This document shows, in pieces, positions 1 through 9,090 of a stretch of 64,000 nucleotides of DNA. The stretch spans positions 358,657 through 422,656 of the forward strand of contig CAVTJX010000015.1 in assembly GCA_963735175.1 (NCBI GenBank). The letters run 5' to 3'. Each line of letters opens with the position of its first letter. Position 1 is the first letter of the stretch. Source of the stretch: CAVTJX01 sp963735175. Its GTDB lineage: Bacteria > Electryoneota > RPQS01. A program made the translations under genes and the position numbers. The notes beneath the pieces are model-generated. The model ran no database searches, had not been told where the DNA came from, and saw only the letters and a program-made list of their open reading frames with translations.

Positions 1-154
1 GAGAATGAAACCGGGATCGACGCGGCCGCTGCACATGACGCGCACCGGGTGGACATTCGGCGGATACTTCATGCGCGCCGTGCCGGCCAGGTCGGCTCCG
101 GTGTAGCTGCACCAGTTGCAGAGGAATGCCGATAATTTTTGGTTCAAAACTCAT
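1..154 (-). CDS. mvhD: MvhD/FrhD-like hydrogenase delta subunit, partial
   Basis: This is the amino-terminal fragment of a small iron-sulfur electron-transfer protein of the methyl-viologen-reducing hydrogenase delta family, which passes electrons to HdrA. The ATG at 154 overlaps the TGA of the upstream gene (ATGA). After about eleven codons one extra base near 121-131 shifts the frame. Corrected, the protein reads CNWCSYTGADLAG, then RMKYPPN and VRVMCSGRVDP, all typical of the family, including the paired cysteines. The gene runs off the left edge of the window. Its place at the end of an hdr/nuo operon fits the usual link between Hdr and a hydrogenase or NADH module. The family call is firm; the partner is not visible. 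Confidence 0.8.
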   Translation of the reverse strand, partial: MSFEPKIIGIPLQLVQLHRSRPGRHGAHEVSAECPPGARHVQRPRRSRFHS

Positions 155-1922
155 GCGAGCATCCCTTCGATTTGCGCGTAGATCTGCTCGTCGGTGAAGT
201 GCCGGCCCTCGATCGCGCCGCTCGGACAGGCCGCCACGCACGTGCCGCAGGCCTTGCACATGGCCGGATTGACACTGCTGCGATTCTTCTCCTCGTCATA
301 GCCGATGGCGCTGTACGGACAGAGGTCGTTGCAGATCCGGCAGCCGCTGCAGAATTCTTCGAGAATCGTCGCGCATGCGCGCGTCGATCATCACCTCGCC
401 CGCGTTCAAAAGCCGCAGCGTCTGAGCAGCGGCCGCCGCCGTCCCTGGGCCACGGTATCCGGAATGTCCTTGGCGCCCTGGCAGGCGCCGGCGAGAAACA
501 CGCCTTCGGTGGTCGTTGAAACCGGCGCCAAGCTTGGGATGGGCTTCAATAAACCAGCCGTCCGCGCCGGTGGAGATGTTGAACTTGCGCCCGAGGTCGG
601 CCGGCGTCCGAGCGCGCTTCCAAAGCGGTGCAGAGAATCACCATGTCCACCGGCACTTCGCGGATACTTGCCGATCAGTGTATCCTCGCAACAGACGAGC
701 AAGTCCCTCCGCGCCCGGATGGCGCGTCCCCGCCGGCACGACTTCGGCGCCCTTGCCGCGGATGACATTCACGCCCTCTTCGAGAATCCGGTGGTAGAAT
801 TCCTCATAACCCTTGCCGAAGGCGCGCATGTCGATGTAGCACTGGTAAACCTCGGCCGCGGTCTTTTCCTTGACCAGGTGCGCGAACTTCAGCGCGTACA
901 TGCAGCACACGCGGCTGCAGTACTTATGGTGATTCTCGTCGCGGCTGCCGATGCAGTGCAGAATCGCAATCGAGCGCGGCTCCTCGCCGTTCTCCATCAC
1001 GATCCTGCCGCCGGTGGGGCCGGCCGCGTTGTTCATCTGCTCGAATTCGATGGAACTCATCACATTCGGGTATTTGCCGTAACCGTACTGCTTAATCGGC
1101 GTGGGGTCGAAGTCGTCGAACCCGGTGGCCATCACCACGGCGCCGACTTCGATCTCCTCAATCGTATCGCGATCCTTGAAGTCGATGCATTCCTTCGGGC
1201 AGACCTTGGCGCACAACATGCAGCCGCCGGTCTTGATGTGAATGCACTGGTTGCCGTAGATGCGCGGCACGTTGGGAACCGCCTGCCGGAAGGGAATGCG
1301 GATCGCCGCGTTCGGCCCGAGAATCATCTCCGAATGGAGGAACCGGCCTTCGATGTCGGTCATCTTGATATGGCCGGTCGGACAGTAACGGGCGCACGCG
1401 CCGCAGAGAATGCAGTCCTGGCTTTCCAGTTTGAAAGGCGTCGAGATCTTCGCGGTCGATGCCGCGGTCGCTGAACGCCAGCGCGTGCGCGCCGACGACT
1501 TCGTCGCAGATGCGCACGCACAGCCCGCACTTGATGCAGGTATCGGTCGCCCTTGCCCCAGCGCGGCTTTGTCGATGCCGAGTTGATTCGCCAGATCCTG
1601 CAGCACCGGCACCGGCGCGCAGCGCGAGAGTAGCATTTCCAGATTGATGCGCCGGGCGTTCATCACCCGCGGCGTGTCGGTGTGGACGATGAGGCCGTCC
1701 CACACGGGGTAGTTGCAGGCCGTGACGATTTTTGTCCAGCCCTTGCTGTCGCGCGCTTCGACGGCGCAGATGCGGCAGGCGGCGTAGGGTGCCATGTGCG
1801 GGTAGTAGCAGAGCGTGGGAATTTCAATGCCGAGTTGCTCCGCGGCCTGCAGCAACATACATCCCCTCGTCGACCTCGATCGCCTGACCGTCGATGGTTA
1901 CGTTTACTTTGGTCATGGTCAT
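151..1922 (-). CDS. Fusion of NuoG-like [2Fe-2S]/ferredoxin region with the C-terminal half of HdrA (frameshifted)
   Basis: The ATG at 1922 overlaps the nuoF stop. The protein starts with a [2Fe-2S] ferredoxin fold (CYYPHMAPYAACRICAVE), followed by ferredoxin clusters CIKCGLCVRIC and CILCGACARYC as in NuoG/HoxU. It then runs into HdrA-type sequence without HdrA's FAD-binding front half: MLCAKVCPKEC, GAVVMATGFDDFDP, HCIGSRDE, YCSRVCCMYALK and GVFLAGACQGPKD-like text. It ends in two [4Fe-4S] motifs (CSGCRICNDLC, CKACGTCVAAC). About five frameshifts (near 1858, 1550, 1445, 660 and 430) break the frame, but each piece continues the same homology, so sequence error is likely. Corrected length is about 590 residues. 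The likely role is passing electrons between NuoF flavin, HdrA flavin and MvhD. The missing FAD half is encoded separately at 4430-5429. Confidence 0.75.
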
Positions 1923-3939
1923 GCTCCTACGCTGCCGCCACGGGCTGTTTGCTTCGCCGGCTGCCACTTCTCGCGCGCCCGTGCCTGAATCGCCTCGCCG
2001 TCGCCCCGCTTCACGCGCTTGATACTGTCGAACTTGCAGACCTGGTAGCAGGCGCCGCACTGGATGCACTTCGCCTGGTCGATGACGTGCAGCTCCTTCA
2101 GCTTGCCCTGAATGGCGTTGGTCGGACAGGGCGCGCTGCAGACGTGACAGCCGGTGCAGGTCTCGTCGATCGCGTGGGACACCAGCGCCTTGCAGACGCC
2201 GGCCGGGCAGCGCTTGTCCTCGATATGCGCCAAATACTCGCCGCGGAAGTAGCGCAGCGTCGACAGCACCGGGTTCGGCGCGCTGCCGCCCAGTTGGCAG
2301 AGACTGGTGTCGATCATCACCTGCGAAAGCTCCTCGAGCGTGTCGATATCCTTCATCTCGCCCTTGCCTTCGCTGATCCGGTTGAGGATCCCGAGCATCG
2401 TGCGCAATCCTTCCCGGCACGGCACGCACTTGCCGCAGCTTTCTTCCTGCAGGAAGTTGATAAAGTAACGGGCCACGTCCACCATGCAGGAATCCTGGTC
2501 CATGACGATCATGCCGCCCGATCCCATCATCGAACCGGCCCGGGTCAGCTCGTCGAAGTCCACCGGCAGATCGAGCAGACTCTGCGACGGGTTCATCCTC
2601 CCGCGCATCGCCGTGCGCGACCAGGCTGTCGTGAATTTCGGGTTCGGCCGTTTCCACGATCAGCGTTCCGCCCGAAGGGCCGCCGGTCTGAACCGCCTTG
2701 AACCGCTTGTGGCGCGGCACGCCGCCGCCGATATCGTAGAGAATTTCGCGCAGCGTGATCCCCATCGGCACTTCCACCAGGCCGGTGTTGTTCACCTTCC
2801 CGGTCAGGGCGAAGACCTTCGTGCCCTTCGAACCTTCGGTGCCGATGCTGGCGTACCAGGCCGCGCCCTTTTCGATGATCAGCGGGACATTGGCCCAGGT
2901 CTCGACATTGTTCAGGTTGGACGGTTTGTCCCACAGTCCCTGTTCGACCGTGTGGATGTACTTCGCGCGCGGCTCGCCGATCTTGCCTTCGAGCGACGCC
3001 ATCAGCGCCGTCGATTCGCCGCAGACGAAGGCGCCGCCGCCACGCGAGACTTCGATGTCAAAATCGAAGCCGCTGCCGAGAATGTTATTTCCGAGCAATC
3101 CGTATTCGTGCGCGGCTTCGATGGCGATGTCGAGGTTTTTGACGGCCAGCGGATACTCGTTGCGCACGTAGACGAAGCCGTCGTGGCTGCCGATGGCGAA
3201 GGCGCCGATGATCATCCCCTCGATGACCGAGTGCGGATTTCCTTCCAGCAGCGAACGGTCCATAAACGCGCCGGGATCGCCCTCGTCCGCGTTGCAGATC
3301 ACGTACTTGGGTTCGCCGGGCGCCTTGCGGCAGGAGGCCCACTTCCGGCCGGTCAGATAACCGCCGCCGCCGCGGCCGCGCAGACCCGATTTCTTCATTT
3401 CCTCAATCACCTGCTCCGGCTTCATCGTATGCAGCGCCTTGACCACCGCGGCATATCCCCCCAGCGCGATGTAATCGTGTATCGAGGTTGGATCCATGTG
3501 CCCGTTCTTGCCGAAGATCAGGCGCATCTGCTTCTTGTAGAACGGGATCTCTTCCTCTTTGGCGATGATCTTCTTGCTCTGCGGATCTTTATAGAGCAGC
3601 TTATTGACCAGGTGGCCGCCTTTAATCGTCTGGTCGACAATCAGTTTCACGTCCGCCGGCCGGACACGCTGGTAGAATATGCCTTCCGGATGCACGACCA
3701 CCAGCGGACCGCGCTCGCAGAAACCGTGGCAGCCGGTGGTCTTGACCTCGACCTCGGTATCGAGCCGGCTTTCCTTCAGCGCGTCATGCAGCGCTTTCGT
3801 CACCGCGTCACAGCCGCATGCCAGGCAGCCGGTGCCGGCGCAGACGGTGATAATCGTGCGGTTGTCCTTCCGCTGGGCGATCAGTTGCTGCCGCAGGGCG
3901 TCGAGGCTCGGCTACGCTATTCAGGAGGCGTGGCGTCAT
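1919..3939 (-). CDS. nuoF: NuoF/HoxF-like NADH-binding flavoprotein with C-terminal ferredoxins (frameshifted)
   Basis: This is the NAD(H)-oxidising or reducing subunit of the complex. An N-terminal thioredoxin-like [2Fe-2S] domain (CAGTGCLACGC ... GCHGFC) is followed by the NuoF core: SGLRGRGGGGYLTGRKW for the NADH/FMN site, CNADEGDPGAFMDR, GGGAFVCGESTALMAS, then the iron-sulfur motif ESCGKCVPCREG. It ends in two [4Fe-4S] motifs (CTGCHVCSAPC, CIQCGACYQVC). The layout matches NuoF of NADH-dependent hydrogenases and bifurcating complexes, not respiratory complex I. Frameshifts lie near 2600 and near 3905. The likely start is the ATG at 3939; the frame that carries the domain has no ordinary start codon of its own before the GTG at 3803. 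The stop overlaps the next ATG. Confidence 0.85.
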
Positions 3940-4456
3940 TGCGCGCTTCCTTGCCGTTGGCGGCCGCTTTGGCGCCGGAGCGCAGTTCGTGCAGCGCCTC
4001 ATTCATCTTGTTGACAGTCATATTCCCTAAATATTCCTCGTCCACCGTCACGAGCGGTCCCAGCGCGCAGGCTCCGAGGCAGTTCACGGTCTCGTAGGTG
4101 ATTTCGCCGTCTTTCGTAGTCTCGCCGGGCGAAATCCCCAGCGCGCGCGTGAGACAGTCCACGATCACCGGCGCCTGCCGCACGTGACAGGCGGTGCCGG
4201 TGCAGACGCAAATGTGATGCTTGCCCTTGGGTGTGAGGCTGAAGGTTTTGTAAAACGTGGCCACGCCGTAGATCTGCGCGATCGGCAGATTCATCTTCTT
4301 CGCCACCAGCTTCAGCGCGTCAATCGGCAGATAACGGTAGTGTTTCTGGATATCCTGCAGGACCATGATCAACGCCGTCGACTTGGCGCCGTAGCGGTTG
4401 ACGATCGCGCCGATGGCCTCTTCGAGATCCTAGGCGTTGCCGTTGATATCGTTCAT
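3917..4456 (-). CDS. nuoE: NuoE/HoxE-like [2Fe-2S] subunit
   Basis: This is a thioredoxin-like [2Fe-2S] subunit that normally docks on NuoF. Motifs include YLPIDALKLVAKKM, YGVATFYKTF, and the cluster cysteines in CTGTAC and NCLGACALGP. The best start is the ATG at 4456, which has an AAGGAG-type ribosome site just upstream and overlaps a possible TGA of the preceding gene. In that frame codon 9 is TAG (4430-4432), after which the sequence continues as normal NuoE (DLEEAIGAIVNRYG). Either the TAG is a base error or translation begins later at a weak codon near 4372. The three-prime end overlaps the presumed nuoF start. Confidence 0.85.
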
Positions 4457-5429
4457 CGCTGATCCGCTCCTTCCTTCGGCTTGCGGGATGTGCTCGGGCA
4501 TCGGCTGGGCGCCGGTCAGCACCGTCAGGTCATGCTCGGTCCCAGGGAACTCTGGCCGTTTCGGTTTCAGCCGCCGCCCTTCCTTAAAGACCTGGCCGCC
4601 GAGAATCAGCGCCCGGTCGAGCGGGAACGGTTGGCTGGGACAGGCTTCGTAGCACGTGCCGCAACTGTTGCACACGGCCGTATCCACGTAGCGGGCTTTC
4701 TTGCGCACCTTGATCTTGAAATTGCCCACGTACCCGGCCACGTCCTCAACGTCGGCACAGGTCATCAGCCGGATGTTGGGGTGCTTGCCCACCGACACCA
4801 TCTTCGGCGTCAGAATACAGGCCGCGCAGTCGAGGGTCGGGAAGGTCTTGTCGAATTTCGCCATGTGGCCGCCGATGGATTCTTCCTTCTCCACCAGCAC
4901 CACTTCATAACCGGCGTCGGCGATCTGCAGCGCGGCTTCGATGCCGGCGATGCCGCCGCCGACTACCATCACCCGCCGCGTGATCGGGATCCGCCGCATC
5001 TCCAGCGCTTCGTGGAAGCGAACCCGCGCCAGCGCGCCGTTGATCAACCGCCGCGCCTTCATCGTCGCGCCCTCGATCTCCGTGGACACCCAGCTGACCT
5101 GCTCGCGGATATTGACCATCTCGAAGAAGTAGCGGTTCATCCCCGCCGCGCTCGACGGCTTTGCGGAACGTCGGTTCGTGCATCAGCGGGCTGCACGCCG
5201 CCACGACCACGCGGTCAAGCTGATGCTCCTTGATATCCTGGATGATCATTTCCTGGCCCGGCTCCGAACACATGAAGCGGTACTCGCGCGAGACCGCGAC
5301 GTCTGGGTGCTTCGCGAATTCCGCCGCCAGTTTGACCACGTCCACCATCTTCGAAATGTTCGTCCCGCAGTGACAGAGGTACACGCCGATGCGGCAGGGC
5401 GGGCGGCCGTTGAGTTGTTTCTCGCTCAT
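4430..5429 (-). CDS. hdrA: N-terminal half of HdrA: FAD-binding heterodisulfide reductase-like subunit (frameshifted)
   Basis: The ATG at 5429 overlaps the hdrB stop (ATGA). The protein opens with the HdrA N-terminal iron-sulfur domain (GVYLCHCGTNIS, RFMCSEPGQ, VVAACSPLMHEPTFR) and goes into the FAD Rossmann motif VVGGGIAGIEAALQIADAG, then GGHMAKFDKTFPTLDCA and a ferredoxin motif CNSCGTCYEAC. It stops shortly after, at roughly 330 residues, about half of a full HdrA. The rest of HdrA is found fused to a NuoG-like region at 151-1922. One frameshift lies near 5140. The stop may be the TAG at 4430 as read, or a TGA at 4453 if a second small frame error exists. The FAD is the expected bifurcation site in HdrA proteins. 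Confidence 0.85.
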
Positions 5430-6313
5430 GCCAGGGCCCTCTTCGCTTCTTTCGCCTTGAGCTTGGGGTTCGCCAGCTTGATCATCAGGCTGTCGAGGCC
5501 CAGCGTCGCCGCGTCGATCCCCAACGCCAGCCCGATGAGCTGGCTGAAATAGACCACCGGCATCTGGTGCTTTGTCTGGTAGCGGGTGTTGATCTGCGGC
5601 TGGTAGGCTTCGAGGTTCATCTGGCAAAGCGGGCAGGCCGTCGCGATCACTTCCGCGTCGTTGTCTTCCGCGCAGCGGATCAACTCGTTGTTCAGATTCA
5701 GCGCCACGTCGTCGAATGTCGTCATCAGCATTCCGCCGCAGCAGCGCACCTTGTGCGGATAGGGCACCACCTCGCAGCCAAGCGCGTCTAACACGCGGTC
5801 CATCGTCTGCGGATCGTCCACGTCATCGAAAAATCCCATCGGGCGCACGATCTGGCAGCCGTAGTACGGCGCGACCCGCAAGCCGTCGAACCGGAATTTG
5901 GTCTTGGCGACCAATTCGTTGATTCCGTAATCATTCACCAGAATATCCAGCGGATGGCGGACTTCCACCGGCTTGGTGTAGGCGAGGTTCGCCGCCTTCA
6001 AGGCCTCGTTGATCTGCTCGCGCGACTTCGGCTCTTCCTTGAATTGCCGGTTCGTTTTGCGCAGAATCGTATAGCAACTCGAGCACGGCGCGCAGATGTC
6101 GCAGCCCATGTTCTGCGCCAGCGCCAGGTTGCGCGCGCTGACCGCATAGCCCACGAGTTGATCGACGGACATGTACATCGTCGCGCCGCAGCAATTCCAA
6201 TCTTCGATTTCCGTCAACCCGATGTCCAGCGCCTTGAAAACCGCGCGCACCGATTGATCATACGGCTTGCCGGTGGTTTCGAGGCTGCAGCCGGGGTAGT
6301 AGGCGTAATTCAT
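5426..6313 (-). CDS. hdrB: HdrB: heterodisulfide reductase subunit B-like, two CCG domains
   Basis: This 295-residue protein has both cysteine-rich CCG domains of HdrB. The first uses YYPGCSLE (C9), WNCCGAT (C41, C42) and CDICAPCSSC (71-80). The second uses YYGCQIVRP, VRCCGGML and ACPLCQMN. These bind the noncubane [4Fe-4S] clusters that reduce a disulfide in methanogens. In bacteria the substrate is usually unknown. The frame is intact. The start overlaps the hdrC stop (TGATG) and the stop overlaps the hdrA start (ATGA), so translation is probably coupled. A role in disulfide or other two-electron substrate chemistry is inferred from the family. Confidence 0.93.
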   Translation of the reverse strand: MNYAYYPGCSLETTGKPYDQSVRAVFKALDIGLTEIEDWNCCGATMYMSVDQLVGYAVSARNLALAQNMGCDICAPCSSCYTILRKTNRQFKEEPKSREQINEALKAANLAYTKPVEVRHPLDILVNDYGINELVAKTKFRFDGLRVAPYYGCQIVRPMGFFDDVDDPQTMDRVLDALGCEVVPYPHKVRCCGGMLMTTFDDVALNLNNELIRCAEDNDAEVIATACPLCQMNLEAYQPQINTRYQTKHQMPVVYFSQLIGLALGIDAATLGLDSLMIKLANPKLKAKEAKRALA

Positions 6314-6900
6314 CAGCGATCCCCCAGTTGTTTGGCGCGATCAATGATCGCCCGCACTTCGCCGATCTTCTTGATCGACTGCGGCAGGACGCCCAGGCGG
6401 CCGCGGCTGAACATCGCCAGGCCGAATCCGGCGCTCGAGAGCAGCTTCCCCGGCGACGCCTTCAGCAGGTACTTGATTCCCAGCCCGAGTTCGTAATTGC
6501 GCCCGTACTTGTAGATGTTGTCGATGAAGGCGCCGCTCAGCGCGTACACTGGAAACTTCGCGGGATAGATCTTCTTTTCCATCGCCAGCCGTTTCAACGC
6601 GTACATCATGTCCGTTACCTTGATGCCAGCCGGGCAGCGCACGGTACAGGAATAGCAGGACGCGCACAGCCAGATGGAACGGCTCTGCAGAATATCCTCC
6701 ACCATTCCCGCGCGCAAGAGAGCCACGTTGCGCCGCGGCGTATTGTCCATCATGTAGGAAATCGGACAACTGCCGCTGCACGTGCCGCATTGAATGCACT
6801 CTTTCAAATGCTCCCCGTGCGGGATGCTCTTGGCCTGTTCCCAGTAGGCGGCGCGCAGATCCGTCTCCGTCTTCCGCACAGGGTCCATCGTTTTGGGCAT
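6313..6900 (-). CDS. hdrC: HdrC: heterodisulfide reductase subunit C-like ferredoxin
   Basis: This 195-residue ferredoxin-type subunit is the first gene of the operon. It has two [4Fe-4S] motifs, CIQCGTCSGSCP and CASCYSCTVRCP, separated by the usual helical spacer, then a helical tail. The ATG at 6900 is preceded by GGAGG at normal spacing, which favours it over upstream starts in the same frame that lie in AT-rich non-coding DNA. HdrC links HdrB to HdrA. The frame is intact and the promoter should lie in the AT-rich segment upstream. Confidence 0.92.
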   Translation of the reverse strand: MPKTMDPVRKTETDLRAAYWEQAKSIPHGEHLKECIQCGTCSGSCPISYMMDNTPRRNVALLRAGMVEDILQSRSIWLCASCYSCTVRCPAGIKVTDMMYALKRLAMEKKIYPAKFPVYALSGAFIDNIYKYGRNYELGLGIKYLLKASPGKLLSSAGFGLAMFSRGRLGVLPQSIKKIGEVRAIIDRAKQLGDR

Positions 6901-7366
6901 GTATCCTCCAAAATCAAGGTAAGCGAACCGCTGAATCCGCACCGCACGATCCAGAATGGGAATAATTTCACAAGCTCGAATAAGAAAAAACCGTCGCGTC
7001 GGCTGGAATATAAAAAAATGCGGCCATCGCGCCGCTATTTGTCTGTTTCCAGATAAATTGACAGTCTTATCGGCAATCAAAATATACCGAGATTTCCCCA
7101 AAAAAGCAAGCCAGTTTGCGAAAATGATCACAAGATGAACAAGTCATCTATGCGTATTTACAGTAGCTTAAGATGTGTTCTTTCTTCATCAAAAAATCAG
7201 AGGCACTCGTCCAAATCAGACCTTTCTCACCCAAATAAAAAAGCCTGCATTGCTGACATTTAAGTCAATAATGACAGCTTTCCGTGCAATCTGAAAGGAT
7301 TAAAAACGATTTCGCACAATCCCCCAGACCAGGCCCGCCTGGTGTTCGCTGTTCGCAATACAGGCG
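6901..7366. other. AT-rich intergenic region upstream of the hdr operon
   Basis: This stretch has no credible gene and is clearly richer in A+T than its surroundings. It separates the hdrC start from the three-prime end of the polyferredoxin gene, both on the minus strand, so it should hold the promoter of the hdr/nuo operon. I could not assign a convincing minus-strand promoter. A TTGACA at 7058 with a 17-base gap to AATATA exists, but on the plus strand where no gene follows. Confidence 0.5.
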
Positions 7367-8476
7367 CTACCGCCCCGGATGCCCATATTCCGGTCCATCG
7401 AGGCGCGAAATATGCTGACGGTAGGCTTCGTCCGTCACCGACGATTGCCAGACGCCGAAAATCCGCGCGCCCATGGTGAACAGCACGAAGACAATCAGCA
7501 CGCCCACGGCCATTTGCCGCGGCGAGTAGCTTCGGGTTGGCGTGCCGATCTTAAGCGTGTTCTTCACCGGGCAGACCTCGACACAATCCATGCAGCCGGT
7601 GCATTCCACGGAGATGATGTTCTGCTTGATCATGATCGGCAACCGTGCCGGGCAGACCTTGTCGCATTTGCCGCAGTCAATACAACTCGTGGCATTGCGC
7701 CGCACCTTGACGGGCGAGAGCCAACTGAAGAGTCCCAGCACCGCGCCGTAGGGACAGAGATAGCGGCACCAGAAGCCTTTCACGAACACCGAACCAATCG
7801 CCAGCGCCAGAATCACACTCGCGCCCACCGTGCCCAACTGCACGAAGAAGAGCAGCATCTTCACGTCGGCCACTTGATTATAGGGGCTGTCGATGAACTG
7901 CGCGATGCCTTGCGCGCCCATCACGAGGAAGAAATAGACGAAGAAGCCGAGCAGAATATACTTCACGCTCATCAGCATCCGGTCGGCAATCCACGGCAGC
8001 AGAAAGTTGCGGCCGAAGAGTTTCCGCCCCAGCTTCGCCAGCAGTTCTGAGAGTGAACCGATGGGACAGAGCCACGCGCAGAACGCCTTGCGAAACAGGA
8101 ACGAAATGACGACGAACGCGACAAACAGAATCGTCGCCGCCGGATGCACCGTGTTGAGCGATCCTTGCGCGATCCAGTCAATCGCCCCCATCATGCCGCT
8201 GATGGGCAGCCAGCCTTCGACGCCTGGCGGCCGCAGCGGCAGCGGTCCCGCCGTCGTGGTCTGTGCGGCCTTCACAAAAAAGTAGAACTGCACGCAGAGC
8301 ACGACATTCAAGAGCGCAAAGCCCACCTGCACCCCCCGCCGCCACGTCCAGAAGTGGTAGGCTCGTTTCGGCTTCAGATTGGGTTTGGGTTTCGTGGACG
8401 GGACGGAAACGGTATCATCAAGGGCCACAACAGTCTCCAGATCATCGAACTTCAGGGAACACGGGCGAACGATCAC
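7367..8476 (-). CDS. NapH/YccM-type membrane polyferredoxin
   Basis: This 369-residue integral membrane protein has about five hydrophobic segments. The conserved cysteine motifs between segments are FCAWLCPIGS and WCRYLCPYGAV. Two classical ferredoxin clusters follow, CIDCGKCDKVCP and CTGCMDCVEVCP, before a last membrane segment. Such proteins (NapH, YccM, RdxA/CcoG-like) move electrons between quinone or cytoplasmic donors and periplasmic or membrane acceptors. The annotated start is a GTG at 8476; later starts are possible because the first 40 residues are not conserved in kind. It lies just upstream of the hdr operon on the same strand, so a shared redox role is possible but unproven. Confidence 0.85.
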   Translation of the reverse strand: MIVRPCSLKFDDLETVVALDDTVSVPSTKPKPNLKPKRAYHFWTWRRGVQVGFALLNVVLCVQFYFFVKAAQTTTAGPLPLRPPGVEGWLPISGMMGAIDWIAQGSLNTVHPAATILFVAFVVISFLFRKAFCAWLCPIGSLSELLAKLGRKLFGRNFLLPWIADRMLMSVKYILLGFFVYFFLVMGAQGIAQFIDSPYNQVADVKMLLFFVQLGTVGASVILALAIGSVFVKGFWCRYLCPYGAVLGLFSWLSPVKVRRNATSCIDCGKCDKVCPARLPIMIKQNIISVECTGCMDCVEVCPVKNTLKIGTPTRSYSPRQMAVGVLIVFVLFTMGARIFGVWQSSVTDEAYRQHISRLDGPEYGHPGR

Positions 8477-8746
8477 AGTTTTACAATTCCGCCCGCCATT
8501 GACTTGCCTGTCCCAAAGATAAGCCCCCCTGGCCCAGCAGTCAATTATCCGAAGGTAAAAGCAGCCTTTTTGCAGGAATTGCGGTCCGCATCTCCCCGTC
8601 CGGCGGGCAATCGGACCCCCGGCCTCCCGCGGGACGGGCAGATAGAAATATTTTGTCCAAACGAACTGGGCCTTAATTCTTTATCTATTGTGGTTACAAA
8701 AAATCAGAGCCCCCGGACAATGCTGAAAGGCCGCATCACCACCGCT

Positions 8747-8782
8747 CACTACTTCCGGCGGGCTCTGCCCGCCTCGGTAGTG
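8747..8782. repeat. Imperfect hairpin
   Basis: The outer arms are CACTAC and GTAGTG and the inner arms are GGCGGGC and GCCCGCC around a TCT loop. There is no T-run, so it is not an obvious terminator. The core resembles a second hairpin at 30262-30283. Confidence 0.6.
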
Positions 8783-8900
8783 TACCACATGAATGGGCCA
8801 TTGTCAAGGCAAATTTGAACAAATGTTCTATCACCTTGGCTCTGCTGTAAATGCCGGGCGGCGGCGCCAAACGATGTTCAGGTCGCGGCTGAAAATAGAA

Positions 8901-8922
8901 GAACGCACCCGCGGGTGCGTTC
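8901..8922. repeat. Perfect 22-bp palindrome
   Basis: The half-site is GAACGCACCCG, followed directly by its reverse complement with no spacer. A perfect two-fold site of this length could be an operator or a dispersed repeat. No T-run follows. Confidence 0.6.
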
Positions 8923-8955
8923 ACATGGGAACGAGGGATGGGGAGGCGGATTCCG

Positions 8956-8975
8956 GGCAGGTCAGGGGACCTGCC
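8956..8975. repeat. Hairpin downstream of the QueC-like gene
   Basis: The arms are GGCAGGTC and GACCTGCC with an AGGG loop. It lies about 115 bases past the stop of the minus-strand QueC-like fusion gene. It lacks a U-tract, so a role as terminator is weak. Confidence 0.45.
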
Positions 8976-9090
8976 TCAGCGGGAAGCGCCCACTGCTCGT
9001 CGGTCAAGTCAATCTGTCGAACCTCCGGAAAAGAGAGGACCGCAAGATACGAGACAGCGAGCTAACAGTCAGATGTTTTTAAGATGTACT

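Larger units (their letters stand above)
8477..9090. other. Intergenic region with several hairpins
   Basis: No gene is visible. The segment contains an AT-rich part near 8640-8700 and then three inverted repeats in 230 bases (8747-8782, 8901-8922 and 8956-8975). It lies downstream of the QueC-like gene and upstream of the polyferredoxin gene, so it could form the right-hand boundary of a transferred island. Confidence 0.5.

Noticed and set aside
305..1474. Long open frame on the plus strand opposite the HdrA fusion
   Set aside because: It is a shadow of a high-GC minus-strand gene; it has no family motifs, while the other strand carries ferredoxin and HdrA motifs throughout.
7058..7086. TTGACA, 17 bases, AATATA promoter-like pair
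   Set aside because: It points to the plus strand, where no gene follows; chance matches are expected in AT-rich DNA.
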